Source: Marinifaba aquimaris (lineage in GTDB: Bacteria > Pseudomonadota > Gammaproteobacteria > Enterobacterales > Alteromonadaceae). From it: a stretch of 64,000 nucleotides of DNA. Below the pieces are notes generated by a model, which worked only from the letters and a program-made list of their open reading frames with translations, searched no databases and had not been told where the DNA came from. The translations under genes were made by a program, and so were the position numbers. The stretch spans positions 62,001 to 126,000 of the forward strand of contig NZ_JABULX010000007.1 of assembly GCF_013328345.1 (NCBI RefSeq). Direction: 5' to 3'. Of this stretch, positions 19,437 to 30,203 are shown piece by piece (within the stretch, counting starts at the first letter, position 1; each line of letters begins with the position of its first letter).

Positions 19437-20198
19437 TTACTTAGTTTTAGTCTCTTGTTCTTCTTTAACACCCAAGGCAAAGCCGGTGTCATACCTTAAA
19501 TCAACATATTCAATGTCGTGTTTAGCAGCTAATTTAGGCAACAAATCCAAAAATCGCTTACTGCGGTTTAACCAATCCTCGCGACCCAAGTTCACGTTTA
19601 TGCCATTATCCAATGTCAGTGATAATGCATGACGTTCAGATAGCGCCATTTCATTAATGGCTAAACCGTATAAGCTAATTAATTCAGTTAAGTCTGAATA
19701 AATTTTCAGTGCTTCTTTTTCATCCCCTTCAGGGCCATATAGCTTAGCTAAAGCTTGTTGTAACCTGGACAAATCTGCCTGAAACACATCGCCTTGGGTG
19801 TTGAGTAAAAAATCCCCATTCCAATGCACCGCAGGTGCTTGTTCCGTTACATAAATTTTTAAGCGATTAGGCCACTCTTTTCTCACCGAAACTCGGTAAA
19901 CCCAAGCAAGTGACTCAACGCGCTGTTGTACCTGGTTAACATCCAATGTAAAAAAGCTTTGTCGCATTTGAGGCCTCAAAGCCTCCAGTACATCGCTGGG
20001 TATGACATACTCTTCATGGCCTTTGACCTCGAGCTTCTCTATTGGCAATGCATTCTCATCGTGTAACCATTTGACACTGTATTCAAATAAACAAACAAGA
20101 CCGATGACAGTCCAAAAAAAGAACACTAAACCAGCCCAAAACGGCCAGCCTACCTGCTGGGCTTTTTGCTGCCAATCAGCCCAAACATGCTCACTCAT
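19437..20198 (-). CDS. ftsQ: Cell division protein FtsQ
   Basis: 253 aa bitopic protein: short cytoplasmic N-terminus, transmembrane helix at about 20-41 (FWAGLVFFFWTVIGLVCLF), POTRA domain from about residue 50 (IEKLEVKGHEEYV), then a beta domain (VRKEWPNRLKIYVTEQAPAVHW). It recruits FtsB-FtsL to the divisome. Located between ddl (5-base gap) and ftsA, as expected. Confidence 0.93.
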   Translation of the reverse strand: MSEHVWADWQQKAQQVGWPFWAGLVFFFWTVIGLVCLFEYSVKWLHDENALPIEKLEVKGHEEYVIPSDVLEALRPQMRQSFFTLDVNQVQQRVESLAWVYRVSVRKEWPNRLKIYVTEQAPAVHWNGDFLLNTQGDVFQADLSRLQQALAKLYGPEGDEKEALKIYSDLTELISLYGLAINEMALSERHALSLTLDNGINVNLGREDWLNRSKRFLDLLPKLAAKHDIEYVDLRYDTGFALGVKEEQETKTK

Positions 20199-20203
20199 AT
20201 TCG

Positions 20204-21121
20204 TTATTTAGCCGATTCCAAAATGGTGATGACCAAATCAGAAAAATCATAGCCTTTAGCTTTAGCAGCCATCGGTACTAAGCTTTTTTCAGTCATACCC
20301 GGTACGGTATTGGCCTCTAATAAATAAAACTGACCATCGGCATCACGCATTAAATCAACTCGGCCCCAACCTTCTGCGCCAGCGGCTTTAAATGCCTTAG
20401 CAGCAATATCTGCTACATAACTTTCATCTTCTGGGTTTAATCCACTGGGACAAAAATACTCTGTCGAATTGGTTAAGTATTTGGCTTCGTAATCGTAAAA
20501 TTCGTTTGGCGTTTCCATGCGAATGCTAGGTAAAGCGTCACCGTTTAACATTGCAACGGTAAATTCAGGGCCATTAATAAATTGCTCAATTAAAATATTC
20601 GTGTCGTATTTCAAGGCATGCGTCACAGCAGCTTCTAATTCCGCAGCATTAGTCGCTTTATTCATACCAATGCTTGAACCTTCATGTGCTGGCTTTACAA
20701 AAACAACACCAGATAGCGTTTCAATAGCATGCTCAAAATCAAAGTTTGCTAAATCCGATTTGCTTAATTGGATAAATTTAGCAGTGGGTAAATTTAAACT
20801 TTGCCACACTAATTTAGTGCGAATTTTATCCATAGCTAACGCTGAACCGAGTACTCTAGAGCCGGCATATGGAATCGCTAAATAATCCAGTACTCCCTGA
20901 ATAACACCGTCTTCTCCTCCGCGACCGTGTAAACAGTTGAAAACTCTTTTATAGCCTTGCTCTTTCAACGCAAGAGGCGATTGTGTTTTCGTATCGAACA
21001 GATGCGCATCAACCCCTTTCTCAATTAGGGCATTATGGACAGCTGTTCCAGATTTTATTGAAACATCACGCTCGGCTGAAGTACCACCGTATAGCACCGC
21101 TACTTTACCAAAGTCAGTCAT
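20204..21121 (-). CDS. ddl: D-alanine--D-alanine ligase
   Basis: 305 aa ATP-grasp enzyme joining two D-Ala for the peptidoglycan pentapeptide. Typical segments: [19 protein letters not shown] at the N-terminus, [13 protein letters not shown] near residue 64, [13 protein letters not shown] near 145, [11 protein letters not shown] near 256, [14 protein letters not shown] near 270 (metal ligands). The size and position make it the DdlB type. Its start overlaps the murC end by 8 bases. No murB lies between, as in other gammaproteobacteria. Confidence 0.96.
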   Translation of the reverse strand: MTDFGKVAVLYGGTSAERDVSIKSGTAVHNALIEKGVDAHLFDTKTQSPLALKEQGYKRVFNCLHGRGGEDGVIQGVLDYLAIPYAGSRVLGSALAMDKIRTKLVWQSLNLPTAKFIQLSKSDLANFDFEHAIETLSGVVFVKPAHEGSSIGMNKATNAAELEAAVTHALKYDTNILIEQFINGPEFTVAMLNGDALPSIRMETPNEFYDYEAKYLTNSTEYFCPSGLNPEDESYVADIAAKAFKAAGAEGWGRVDLMRDADGQFYLLEANTVPGMTEKSLVPMAAKAKGYDFSDLVITILESAK

Positions 21122-22583
21122 TTGTCTGCTCCTTGGTGTATTGGGCCATTTTTGCCTTATCGAGCTTTAACTCTGCTAATAGCTTTGCCATACCGCCGAT
21201 ATTGCCCGCGCCTTGTGTGATCAATACATCATTTGGTTTCAAACTCACGGCCAATTGTCCTGGTAACTCAGCGAGCTCAGCCACATAAATTGGTTCTTGA
21301 TCCGTTGTTTGACGAATAGAACGGCATAATGACCGGCTGTCAGCGCCTGCAATTGCATCTTCGCCAGCACTGTAGACTTCGAGTAATATCAACTGGTCAA
21401 CTTGACCTAGTACACGAACAAAATCTTCATACAAATCACGGGTACGTGTATAGCGGTGAGGTTGATAGACCATCACTAGACGCTGCTGAGGAAAAGCAGC
21501 ACGTAGAGCTTTAATCGTTGCCAGTACTTCCGTTGGGTGGTGCCCATAATCATCAAGCATTTCCACCGGCGCGTTATCTTCAGTCGCTAGATCAAATTGC
21601 CCTAAGCGTTCAAAACGTCGGCCAATGCCTTCAAACTGACCAAGTGCAGCTAAAATAGCATCATCGGCAATGCCTTCATCACAAGCAACGGCTATTGCAG
21701 CAGTCGCATTGAGCGCATTGTGTTTACCCGGTAAATTCAGCCCGACAGTTAAATCATCACCTTCTGGACGTTTAACCTTAAACTGGCAAGCTGAGCCTGT
21801 TTGCACAAAATCAACGATTTGGTAATCCACACCATCACTGAATCCATAGCTGATGTAATTACGGCTAATTTGGGTTGCTAACTCACGTACATTTTCGTCG
21901 TCAAAACATAGAACAGCAACACCGTAAAATGGCAAGTTATGTAAAAACTCACGGTAAGTTGCCATCATTTTACTGAAATCACCGTCATAGGTATCCATAT
22001 GATCAGCTTCAATATTCGTGACAATGCTAACCATAGGTTGTAAGTGCAGGAATGAAGCATCTGATTCATCTGCTTCAGCTACAAGGTAACGGCTTTTACC
22101 TAATCTCGCGTTGGTGTTGGCGCTGTTTAGCTTGCCACCAATAATGAAAGTGGGATCGTAGTCAGCTGCAGCAAATAAACTCGCCACTAAGCTTGTTGTG
22201 GTGGTTTTACCGTGTGTACCTGCCACGGCAATGCCGTGACGATAACGCATTAATTCAGCTAGCATTTCAGCGCGCTGGATAACGGGAATACGCTTATCGT
22301 TAGCTGCAACAACTTCAGGGTTTTGTTTAGATACTGCACTAGAAATCACGACTACATCGGCTTGTTCAACATTAGTATCATCATGGCCAATAAAAATATG
22401 TGCCCCTTGACCTGATAATCGCTGAGTATTTGCACTCTGCGCTATATCTGAGCCTGAAACCTGATAGCCATCAGTCAGCAGAACTTCGGCGATTCCGCAC
22501 ATGCCGGAACCCCCTATGCCCACCATATGAATGCGTTTTACACGACGCATTTCAGGTATTTCAAAATCAGCTATTCGACTCAC
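21114..22583 (-). CDS. murC: UDP-N-acetylmuramate--L-alanine ligase
   Basis: 489 aa from a GTG at 22583, preceded by GAGGA four bases upstream. That start lies 16 bases past the murG stop and gives [19 protein letters not shown], in register with E. coli MurC. The longer frame running into murG is rejected. Mur ligase features: nucleotide-binding [18 protein letters not shown]-loop [12 protein letters not shown] near residue 115, and the [10 protein letters not shown] motif near 345. It adds L-Ala to UDP-MurNAc. Confidence 0.95.
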   Translation of the reverse strand: MSRIADFEIPEMRRVKRIHMVGIGGSGMCGIAEVLLTDGYQVSGSDIAQSANTQRLSGQGAHIFIGHDDTNVEQADVVVISSAVSKQNPEVVAANDKRIPVIQRAEMLAELMRYRHGIAVAGTHGKTTTTSLVASLFAAADYDPTFIIGGKLNSANTNARLGKSRYLVAEADESDASFLHLQPMVSIVTNIEADHMDTYDGDFSKMMATYREFLHNLPFYGVAVLCFDDENVRELATQISRNYISYGFSDGVDYQIVDFVQTGSACQFKVKRPEGDDLTVGLNLPGKHNALNATAAIAVACDEGIADDAILAALGQFEGIGRRFERLGQFDLATEDNAPVEMLDDYGHHPTEVLATIKALRAAFPQQRLVMVYQPHRYTRTRDLYEDFVRVLGQVDQLILLEVYSAGEDAIAGADSRSLCRSIRQTTDQEPIYVAELAELPGQLAVSLKPNDVLITQGAGNIGGMAKLLAELKLDKAKMAQYTKEQTND

Positions 22584-22599
22584 TTTATCCTCTATTCTT

Positions 22600-23679
22600 C
22601 TAACAACTTGCTGTATTAACAACAATATTGGCAACTTGTGATGTCGCGTCTTTAACGGCGACATCGGCACAAGCTTTTGCCATTTCATTTAACTGTTCTG
22701 GTAACTCAGCTAATAAAGTTAACTGCTTTACCAACTCGCCCTGCTCTAGTTCATTTTGCGGTAATAAAATACCGGCACCAGCATGAACTAAAACTTCTGC
22801 ATTTCGCGTTTGATGATCATCAACGGCATGGGGTAATGGCACTAAAATACTCGGTACGCCTGCAAGGGCTAATTCAGACACTGTCAATGCGCCCGAACGA
22901 CAAATAACAACATCAGCCTCTTGATAGGCCGACGCCATATCCGCAATAAAATCAGTTACAGAAATATCTGCGCCCTGCTTTGTAGCTGCGTGATAGTTTT
23001 GTTCAACCTTGCCGGCTTCATCTTTACCAGCCTGATGTAACACTCTGATTCTATTGCCTTGTCCGGCAAAGATACTGACAGCTTCTGGTACCTTTTCATT
23101 CAGGACTCTTGCACCTAGACTGCCCCCGACCACCAGCACATTGAGAGTCGGCCCCATTGATTTTGGTTTAGTGCTTTGAATACTTGAGCGGACAGGATTA
23201 CCTACAATTGCATTGGCTTTTAAACCTTTAGTACCCTTAAAAGCCACCAGCACTTTATTAGCAATTTTTGATAGGACCTTATTTGTTAATCCAGCAGCCG
23301 CATTTTGTTCATGAATCACCAGTTTCTTTGCTAAAAGTTTTGCCGCAATACCACCCGGTAAAGCGGCATAACCACCAAAGCCCACCACGACATTGGGATC
23401 AAACTGGCGTATTAGCTGTATGCCTTGCCAAACAGCATGTATGACCATAAATGGTGTCAGTAACTTTCGGAGCAAACCTTTATTACGAACACCTTTAATA
23501 TCTATAAATTTTATTGGATAGCCGTGATTAGGAACCAATTGAGCTTCCATACGCTCGGCTGTACCTAACCACAAAATTTCCCAGCCTTGTGACGATAATT
23601 CATCAGCTAGAGCCAAACCTGGAAAGATATGTCCTCCAGTACCACCAGCCATGATTAGGGCGCGTTTAGATTGACTCAT
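22600..23679 (-). CDS. murG: UDP-GlcNAc:lipid I GlcNAc transferase MurG
   Basis: 359 aa GT-B glycosyltransferase converting lipid I to lipid II on the inner face of the membrane. Motifs: [19 protein letters not shown] at the N-terminus (G loop 1), [15 protein letters not shown] (G loop 2), [16 protein letters not shown] (G loop 3), and [15 protein letters not shown] with [13 protein letters not shown] for the donor site. Its ATG overlaps the ftsW stop by 4 bases (ATGA type). Confidence 0.97.
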   Translation of the reverse strand: MSQSKRALIMAGGTGGHIFPGLALADELSSQGWEILWLGTAERMEAQLVPNHGYPIKFIDIKGVRNKGLLRKLLTPFMVIHAVWQGIQLIRQFDPNVVVGFGGYAALPGGIAAKLLAKKLVIHEQNAAAGLTNKVLSKIANKVLVAFKGTKGLKANAIVGNPVRSSIQSTKPKSMGPTLNVLVVGGSLGARVLNEKVPEAVSIFAGQGNRIRVLHQAGKDEAGKVEQNYHAATKQGADISVTDFIADMASAYQEADVVICRSGALTVSELALAGVPSILVPLPHAVDDHQTRNAEVLVHAGAGILLPQNELEQGELVKQLTLLAELPEQLNEMAKACADVAVKDATSQVANIVVNTASC

Positions 23680-24890
23680 TTTGACCCCTTTCTTTTTCTG
23701 GTAGCTTGTACTTTTTCAATTCTCAGTTCGTAATCAATACGAAGTATTGCTGCAAGCGCTAAGCTCATTACAAGTAAGCTACTGCCACCATAGCTAACTA
23801 AAGGAAGCGTTAATCCTTTTGTCGGTAACATACCAGCACTGGCACCAATGTTTACAAAAGTTTGAAAACTCATCCAAATACCAATAGCAAAAGCAAAATA
23901 GCCTTCAAATAGTCGCTCTGATTTCATTGCTCGGTTACCCAGCGCAAGGATTTTTCCCACCAGTAAAAACATAATGACAATAACGGTTAGTACACCGATA
24001 AAACCCGTTTCTTCAGCCAACACAGCAAATACAAAGTCAGTATGTGCTTCTGGTAAAAAATGCATTTTTTGAATGGAATTACCCAGCCCCATGCCAAACC
24101 AATCACCTCGTCCATAAGCCATTAAGCTTTGTGTGAGCTGATAGCCACTCCCAAACGGGTCACTCCAAGGGTCTAAGAAAGAAGTCACTCGACGCAAGCG
24201 ATAAGGTTCAAGTAGTATCAAAGCGACAACGGCAGAACACCCGGCCATGAATAAACCAAAGAACTGAACAAGCTTAGATCCCGCTAAAAACAATAAGCCC
24301 ACAGTTGTCATAAACATGACAATAACGGTACCTAAATCAGGTTGCAGTAATAGCAATAGTGCTAAAAAGAAGAACACAGCGAGAGGTTTGATAAAGCCTT
24401 TGATGTTTTCTTTCACCTCTTGCTCTTTTCTCACCAAATAACCAGCTAAGTAACAAAAGAAAAATAACTTAGCAGGCTCTGCAGCTTGAATATTAATCGG
24501 CCCAAGTGCTAGCCAACGGGTACTACCGTTTACTGTCTTGCCTATCAATAACACCAACACAAGTAGTGCGAAAGCGAGCAGTAGCAAATAAGGATTTTTA
24601 TCTTTCCACCACTGCATTGGGACTTGCACTGCAACAGTAATCACAATGCCGCTTAAAACAATGTAAAAAATATGTCGAATAGCAAAATGAAGGGGGTTGT
24701 CATACAGCTTACTCGCCACTGGCATTGAAGCTGAAACCACCATCAATAAGCCAATAACCAGTAAACATCCGCAAAGAATAACTAACGTACGATCATAAAG
24801 TTTATGACCCTCGTTGGCATAGAAGAATTCGTGCCAAGCATCCTGTAGTTTATCTTTAACAGTGGTCTGCATCACTTGCTCAGTACTCAT
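23676..24890 (-). CDS. ftsW: Septal peptidoglycan polymerase FtsW
   Basis: 404 aa SEDS-family glycosyltransferase working with FtsI at the septum. About ten transmembrane segments. Signature regions: KTVNGSTRWLALGPINIQAAEPAK, QPDLGTVIVMFMTTVGLLFLAG (conserved Asp of the SEDS active site), ILALGNRAM, and the C-terminal LPLVSYGGSSLLVMS. The N-terminus (about 30 residues) is long and cytoplasmic. Overlaps murD and murG by 4 bases each. Confidence 0.95.
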   Translation of the reverse strand: MSTEQVMQTTVKDKLQDAWHEFFYANEGHKLYDRTLVILCGCLLVIGLLMVVSASMPVASKLYDNPLHFAIRHIFYIVLSGIVITVAVQVPMQWWKDKNPYLLLLAFALLVLVLLIGKTVNGSTRWLALGPINIQAAEPAKLFFFCYLAGYLVRKEQEVKENIKGFIKPLAVFFFLALLLLLQPDLGTVIVMFMTTVGLLFLAGSKLVQFFGLFMAGCSAVVALILLEPYRLRRVTSFLDPWSDPFGSGYQLTQSLMAYGRGDWFGMGLGNSIQKMHFLPEAHTDFVFAVLAEETGFIGVLTVIVIMFLLVGKILALGNRAMKSERLFEGYFAFAIGIWMSFQTFVNIGASAGMLPTKGLTLPLVSYGGSSLLVMSLALAAILRIDYELRIEKVQATRKRKGSK

Positions 24891-26230
24891 GACAAGGCCT
24901 CCACTGCATGCTGGAAGGCTAACCCTCTTTGTTCAAAGTTCTTGAACATATCTAAAGATGCACATGCAGGTGAAAGCAAAACAATATCACCAGGTACAAT
25001 ATGACCTTTTGCAATTTTCACGGCTGTTTCTAGGCCATCAACTTCTATAGCGCCATCAATTAAGTTTGCTATTTGACCGCCATCGCGGCCAAAGGTAATC
25101 AATTGTTTTACTGATTTTTCAAATGCAGGTTGTAGTGGCGTGAAGTCAGCCCCTTTACCTACGCCTCCTGCTAACAAAATTATGTTTTTGTTTTCTGCTA
25201 AGCCTTGAAGTGCCGCGAGTGTAGCTCCTACATTTGTCGCTTTTGAATCGTCTATCCATAAACAATCGAGCTTTCTGCTGACTAATTGGCAGCGATGCGC
25301 TAAACCTTGATAATTCGTCAATGCATGCTCAACGCTTTGTTGTTCCAACTGATAGAAGTCTGCCACCGCTAGTACCGCGAGCATGTTAGCTTGATTATGT
25401 TTACCAACCAATGATGTTTGGGAGAGCGAGTAGTTAACGCCAGATTTGCTAATCGCTTGTTGTGAAACAATATACCAATCTGCACCTTCTGCTGACGATA
25501 GACCAAAATGAGTTGCTTGTTTATAGTCTTTTGCCAACTCATCTTTGACAGGGAAAGTTGAGTCATCATCACGGTTATAAACAATTAAGTCAGCGCCATT
25601 AAAGATTCGACGTTTCACCAGCGCGTATTCGGCAATATCTGTATATCTATCTAAATGGTCTTCGCTGATATTTAATAACAAAGATACGTTGGCTCTAAAG
25701 CTTGGGCAGAACTCCAATTGAAAGCTTGATAGCTCCAAAACGTAGAAATCTGCATCTGGTTTATCGAGTAACAAGGTTAGAGCCGGGATACCAATATTGC
25801 CGCCAATAGCAGCACTTTGATGAGCTTGTTCAAACACGTGGCCAAGTAAACTGGTCACCGTAGATTTGCCATTTGAACCCGTAATAGCAATGATCTGCTT
25901 ATCACAAGCATGGGCAAATAACTCTATTTCATTAATAAGTTGAACACCATTTGCTAACAACTTATCAAAAATAGGACCTCTTGGGTCTAAGCCAGGGCTC
26001 ATCACTAAGTAGTCGAGCTTAGATAGCGTATTAAAGTCAAGTTCACCCAGATGCACGCGTTCTTGATTTAATTGCTGATATATCTCATCAAGATTGGCTA
26101 AGTTTTCTCTGGTATCAAAAACATCAGGCTCAATATTTTGAGCTAATAAAAAACGCAAACAGGACTGACCACTTAGCCCTAAGCCAAGAATGCCAAACTG
26201 TTTATGTTGATTATCGTGAAACCAGTTCAT
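24887..26230 (-). CDS. murD: UDP-N-acetylmuramoyl-L-alanine--D-glutamate ligase
   Basis: 447 aa Mur ligase adding D-Glu. N-terminal FGILGLGLSGQSCLRFL nucleotide fold, then VMSPGLDPRGP, P-loop ITGSNGKSTVTSLLGH near residue 115, the ELSSFQLE block, an IDDSKATNVGATLAAL segment near 315, and LLSPACASLDMFKNFEQRG at the C-terminus. Between mraY and ftsW in the usual dcw order. Confidence 0.96.
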   Translation of the reverse strand: MNWFHDNQHKQFGILGLGLSGQSCLRFLLAQNIEPDVFDTRENLANLDEIYQQLNQERVHLGELDFNTLSKLDYLVMSPGLDPRGPIFDKLLANGVQLINEIELFAHACDKQIIAITGSNGKSTVTSLLGHVFEQAHQSAAIGGNIGIPALTLLLDKPDADFYVLELSSFQLEFCPSFRANVSLLLNISEDHLDRYTDIAEYALVKRRIFNGADLIVYNRDDDSTFPVKDELAKDYKQATHFGLSSAEGADWYIVSQQAISKSGVNYSLSQTSLVGKHNQANMLAVLAVADFYQLEQQSVEHALTNYQGLAHRCQLVSRKLDCLWIDDSKATNVGATLAALQGLAENKNIILLAGGVGKGADFTPLQPAFEKSVKQLITFGRDGGQIANLIDGAIEVDGLETAVKIAKGHIVPGDIVLLSPACASLDMFKNFEQRGLAFQHAVEALS

Positions 26231-26242
26231 GAGAATAATGAC

Positions 26243-27325
26243 CTAACGAATCTTCAAAGTGGCTAAGCCAACCAGTACTAACATCAAACTGATGATCCAA
26301 AAACGAACAATCACCCGCGGTTCTGGCCAACCTTTCAACTCATAATGGTGATGAATAGGTGCCATTCTAAAGATGCGCTGACCTCTCAGCTTATAACTGC
26401 CGACTTGCAAGATGACGGAAATGGTTTCCATCACAAATACACCACCCATAATGAATAACACGAGCTCTTGGCGAACAAGGACTGCAATAACACCCAAAGT
26501 AGCACCTAGTGCTAATGAGCCTACATCTCCCATAAAAACTTGAGCTGGGTACGTGTTAAACCACAAGAAGCCTAAACCGGCACCTATAATTGCTGTGCAA
26601 ACAATGACTAACTCACTAGTTTGAGGAATATAAGGAATATTGAGGTACTCAGAGAAATTAGCATTACCTGTCATGTAGGCAAAAATGGCTAACGCTCCAG
26701 CAACCATCACAGTTGGCACAATCGCTAGACCATCTAAACCATCAGTTAAATTGACGGCATTACTCGTACCGACAATGGTGAAGTAAGCCACTAACAAATA
26801 AAGCGCACCTAACTGAGGTAAGACATCTTTAAAAAATGGAACAACTAACGCAGTCTCTTCTGGTTGCTGTGCGGTAAAAAACAAATATGCGGCAACGGTT
26901 ATCGCGATAGCTGATTGCCAAAAATACTTCCAACGTGCAATTAAGCCTTTGCTGTCTTTTCTAATGACTTTTCGATAATCATCAACAAAGCCAATGACAC
27001 CATAACTAATGACCACAAATAACGTGACCAATACATATTTATTACTTAAATCTGCCCATAACACAGAAGAAGCAACGATGGCCGCTAAAATCAGGAGCCC
27101 GCCCATTGTTGGCGTCCCTGACTTTGAAAAGTGTGATTCAGGGCCATCATCTCGGACCGTTTGACCAATTTGCATTCTTTGTAAATAACGAATGAGTTTT
27201 GGTCCAAAATACAGAGATATGAGTAATGCCGTTAAGATACTCAAGATAGAACGCATTGTCAGATATGAGAATACGTTAAAAGACGGCTCAAATTGTGTTA
27301 GCCATTCTGCCAACCAAACTAACAT
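26243..27325 (-). CDS. mraY: Phospho-N-acetylmuramoyl-pentapeptide transferase MraY
   Basis: 360 aa, identical in length to E. coli MraY. About ten membrane helices. It transfers phospho-MurNAc-pentapeptide to undecaprenyl phosphate, giving lipid I. Signature blocks: [11 protein letters not shown], the Asp pair in [46 protein letters not shown], and the HHHYELKGW motif near the C-terminus. Its start overlaps murF by 7 bases. Confidence 0.97.
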   Translation of the reverse strand: MLVWLAEWLTQFEPSFNVFSYLTMRSILSILTALLISLYFGPKLIRYLQRMQIGQTVRDDGPESHFSKSGTPTMGGLLILAAIVASSVLWADLSNKYVLVTLFVVISYGVIGFVDDYRKVIRKDSKGLIARWKYFWQSAIAITVAAYLFFTAQQPEETALVVPFFKDVLPQLGALYLLVAYFTIVGTSNAVNLTDGLDGLAIVPTVMVAGALAIFAYMTGNANFSEYLNIPYIPQTSELVIVCTAIIGAGLGFLWFNTYPAQVFMGDVGSLALGATLGVIAVLVRQELVLFIMGGVFVMETISVILQVGSYKLRGQRIFRMAPIHHHYELKGWPEPRVIVRFWIISLMLVLVGLATLKIR

Positions 27326-28713
27326 GAGCTAACTCCTTGTTGTGCTTGTAATGCCGTTACAACTCTTTCCATTTTGGCACTACGTGAGCCCTTAACTAAC
27401 AGACATACAGGTTGTTCAGTTAACGTTTCTAAGCGCGCATTTAGGCTGTGCATCAGCTCTTCAAATTCAGAAAAATGTTTATCGTCTTCATGCTCTGATT
27501 GAGCATGTAAACTCAAACTACCTAAGGTATAGATTTCATCTATGCCTAATTTACGAGCGTATTGGCCAACTGCAGCGTGTGCATCAAATGCATACTCTGC
27601 TAACTCTCCCATATCACCCATAACAAAAATTTTGTGCCCCTTTTCTTGGGCTAATACATCTAACGCGGCTTTCATTGACGCTTCGTTAGCATTGTAACTA
27701 TCATCTATGGCTAATAAATTAGCTTTAACTTGAATGCGATCAAGGCGACCTTTAACACTGTCTACCGCTTCCAATCCTTTTACAATTTGTTCGTTTGTTA
27801 AACCTAGCGCGAGTGCACATGTTGTTGCAGCTAGTGCATTGGCAATATTGTGCTGACCAGATAAATTCAATTTAACAGGGAGTACTTCGCCTTTGATATT
27901 AAGCTCGAATTGACTGGCACCATTTGCATCTACATTTAGTTCAATATTTTCAGCCGTTACATCAGCAACACTTGAGTCCATAGAAAATGCCATCATTTGA
28001 AGCTTGTCTAAACGGCTTTGCCAGCTGTGTATAAATTCACAATCAAGGTTAACTACGGCAGTGCCAGATTCAGTCAACCCGCCATATATTTCACCTTTTG
28101 CCTGTGCAACGCCTTGCAAAGAGCCAAAGCCTTCCAAGTGTGCACCTGCAACATTGTTAACCATAGCGACGTCAGGTTCTGTTAACCCTACGGTATAAGC
28201 AATTTCACCGATGTGGTTGGCACCTAGCTCAATAACGGCATATTCATCACTTTGTTCAAGACCGAGTAATGTTAGTGGAACGCCAATTTCATTATTAAAA
28301 TTTCCACCTGTCGCATGGGTTTTTCCCGCTTGGACACATATTGCAGCAAGTAATTCTTTTACCGTGGTTTTGCCGCAACTCCCGGTTATTGCAACCGTTT
28401 TAACATCGGCTAAACGCTTTACTTCACGACCAAGTAGACCAAGTGCTTTTAATGTATTCTTTACAACAATTTGCGGGACTGTAGTATTCACTTCTCGTTC
28501 GACGATTAATGCACTTGCAGCAGATGCGTTTTCTATAAAGTCATGTGCATCGAATCGCTCCCCAACCAAGGCAACAAATAAATCACCTTGATTAACGGTA
28601 CGAGTATCAGTAGAAACCTTGTTAATCACCTTTGCTAAAACACTTTTGTCATTCGCACAGACTAATTTACCTGAAGTAATTTCTAATACTTTAGCTAGCG
28701 TTAATGGAATCAT
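27319..28713 (-). CDS. murF: UDP-MurNAc-tripeptide--D-alanyl-D-alanine ligase
   Basis: 464 aa Mur ligase that adds D-Ala-D-Ala to the UDP-MurNAc tripeptide. P-loop is [18 protein letters not shown] near residue 105. The [12 protein letters not shown] motif and [17 protein letters not shown] region identify MurF rather than MurE. The C-terminal [12 protein letters not shown] is also typical. The stop of murE and this start overlap by 4 bases. Confidence 0.96.
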   Translation of the reverse strand: MIPLTLAKVLEITSGKLVCANDKSVLAKVINKVSTDTRTVNQGDLFVALVGERFDAHDFIENASAASALIVEREVNTTVPQIVVKNTLKALGLLGREVKRLADVKTVAITGSCGKTTVKELLAAICVQAGKTHATGGNFNNEIGVPLTLLGLEQSDEYAVIELGANHIGEIAYTVGLTEPDVAMVNNVAGAHLEGFGSLQGVAQAKGEIYGGLTESGTAVVNLDCEFIHSWQSRLDKLQMMAFSMDSSVADVTAENIELNVDANGASQFELNIKGEVLPVKLNLSGQHNIANALAATTCALALGLTNEQIVKGLEAVDSVKGRLDRIQVKANLLAIDDSYNANEASMKAALDVLAQEKGHKIFVMGDMGELAEYAFDAHAAVGQYARKLGIDEIYTLGSLSLHAQSEHEDDKHFSEFEELMHSLNARLETLTEQPVCLLVKGSRSAKMERVVTALQAQQGVSSC

Positions 28714-30203
28714 GCTGCGGCTCCTATCAACTGGTTAATAAAGTGTCGTTCATCATAAGGGTGACGCACCCCATTAATTTCTTGATATGCCTCGTGTCCT
28801 TTGCCAGCTACCAATACCAAATCATTGGTATGGGCACATTTTAGCGCCTGTTCAATAGCGATTTGACGATTAACTTCAGTGTTATATTTAACTTGGTCAG
28901 AAAAGCCATTTGTAATGTCAGCAATAATGGCATCCGGTTGCTCAGTTCTTGGATTGTCTGATGTTACCCAGATATGATCTGCGTATTGTGCTGCTATTTT
29001 TGCCATCAGCGGGCGTTTAGCTTTATCGCGATCACCGCCACAGCCGAAAACTAAATGTAATTTCGTGCCTGTCGTTAAATGAGAACGACAGCCCTTCAAC
29101 GCTTTTTCTAAACCATCTGGTGTGTGGGCAAAATCAACAATCACATTACAATGTGATTTAGAGTGAAACAGCTCCATTCTACCATTTGCACCTTTCACCC
29201 CAGCTAATGCTTTACAGGCTTGATTCAAATCCCAGTTCGGTAACTTTAGTAAACACCCCAGTGCCAATAACGCGTTATCAACATTAAAGTCTGCTAAAAG
29301 TGGTAAAGACAAATTCTGTTGCTGCGCAGCTGCTGAGACAGTTAAATCAAAACCAAGTGAATTCGGAGAAAAGTGTTGGCAGTACAAATCACTTGCGGCT
29401 GAACGAGAAACTCGTGTTAGCGTCGGTTTCTGCTTGTGCTCAGTCGTAATTTGTAAAGCCAACATCTCACCCCACTTGTTATCTGTATTGACGATGGCAT
29501 GCTGTGCAGAGTAATCACTAAACAACTTGGCTTTTGCTTGAAAGTAATCATCCATATCACGATGAAAATCGAGATGGTCGTGCGATAAATTTGTAAATGC
29601 GGTTATAAGAAAAGTCAGCCCCAAGATACGCTGTTCAGCTAATGCGTGGCTAGATACTTCAATAACAACGTTACTAACACCGCTTTTTGCAAAGCGTGCT
29701 AAATGGCGATATAAATTAATTGCGACAGGTGTCGTATTGGGGTTAGCAATATCCAATTCACTTGAATACATGCCCAACGTACCTATGTAAGCGTTTTTAC
29801 CTGGCTCATTTTGTTCAAGGCATTGATAAATTAAATCTGCAGTAGTGGTTTTGCCATTTGTGCCAGTAATGCCAATAAGTTTTAGATCTGCGATATCACC
29901 TTGATAATAGGCTTTTGCTAGCTGGTTTTGTTTATCTGCTAGTTGATAAACATTCACAACCCATGCGTTGTATTGTTGATAGCTTTGGCCGTGCTTAGCT
30001 ATATGCTCAGTTTCTCTGAGAATAAGCCCTGCGCCTTGGGCAACCGCTTGTTCAATATAATCACGGCCATCATTGTGCTGCCCAATAATCGCAACAAACA
30101 CATCACCTTGTTTTATCGATCGAGAATCTAGCTGTAAGTCGTTAACTGAGATTTCAGGTAATGAACAGTTTAAAACGGACTCAAGATGTAGAAGGTTAGA
30201 CAC
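28710..30203 (-). CDS. murE: UDP-MurNAc-L-Ala-D-Glu--meso-diaminopimelate ligase
   Basis: 497 aa from a GTG at 30203. AGGAGG nine bases upstream lies inside the end of ftsI, so the genes overlap by 8 bases; the longer frame to 30230 is less likely. P-loop GITGTNGKTTTADLI near residue 110. The DNPR sequence in TSDNPRTEQPDAI marks specificity for meso-diaminopimelate rather than lysine, as in Gram-negative cell walls. FGCGGDRDKAKRPLM precedes it. Confidence 0.95.
   Translation of the reverse strand: MSNLLHLESVLNCSLPEISVNDLQLDSRSIKQGDVFVAIIGQHNDGRDYIEQAVAQGAGLILRETEHIAKHGQSYQQYNAWVVNVYQLADKQNQLAKAYYQGDIADLKLIGITGTNGKTTTADLIYQCLEQNEPGKNAYIGTLGMYSSELDIANPNTTPVAINLYRHLARFAKSGVSNVVIEVSSHALAEQRILGLTFLITAFTNLSHDHLDFHRDMDDYFQAKAKLFSDYSAQHAIVNTDNKWGEMLALQITTEHKQKPTLTRVSRSAASDLYCQHFSPNSLGFDLTVSAAAQQQNLSLPLLADFNVDNALLALGCLLKLPNWDLNQACKALAGVKGANGRMELFHSKSHCNVIVDFAHTPDGLEKALKGCRSHLTTGTKLHLVFGCGGDRDKAKRPLMAKIAAQYADHIWVTSDNPRTEQPDAIIADITNGFSDQVKYNTEVNRQIAIEQALKCAHTNDLVLVAGKGHEAYQEINGVRHPYDERHFINQLIGAAA

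Noticed and set aside
22584-22688. N-terminal extension of murC into murG
   Set aside because: A GTG with a good ribosome site at 22583 gives the family N-terminus; the extension has no similarity and overlaps murG.
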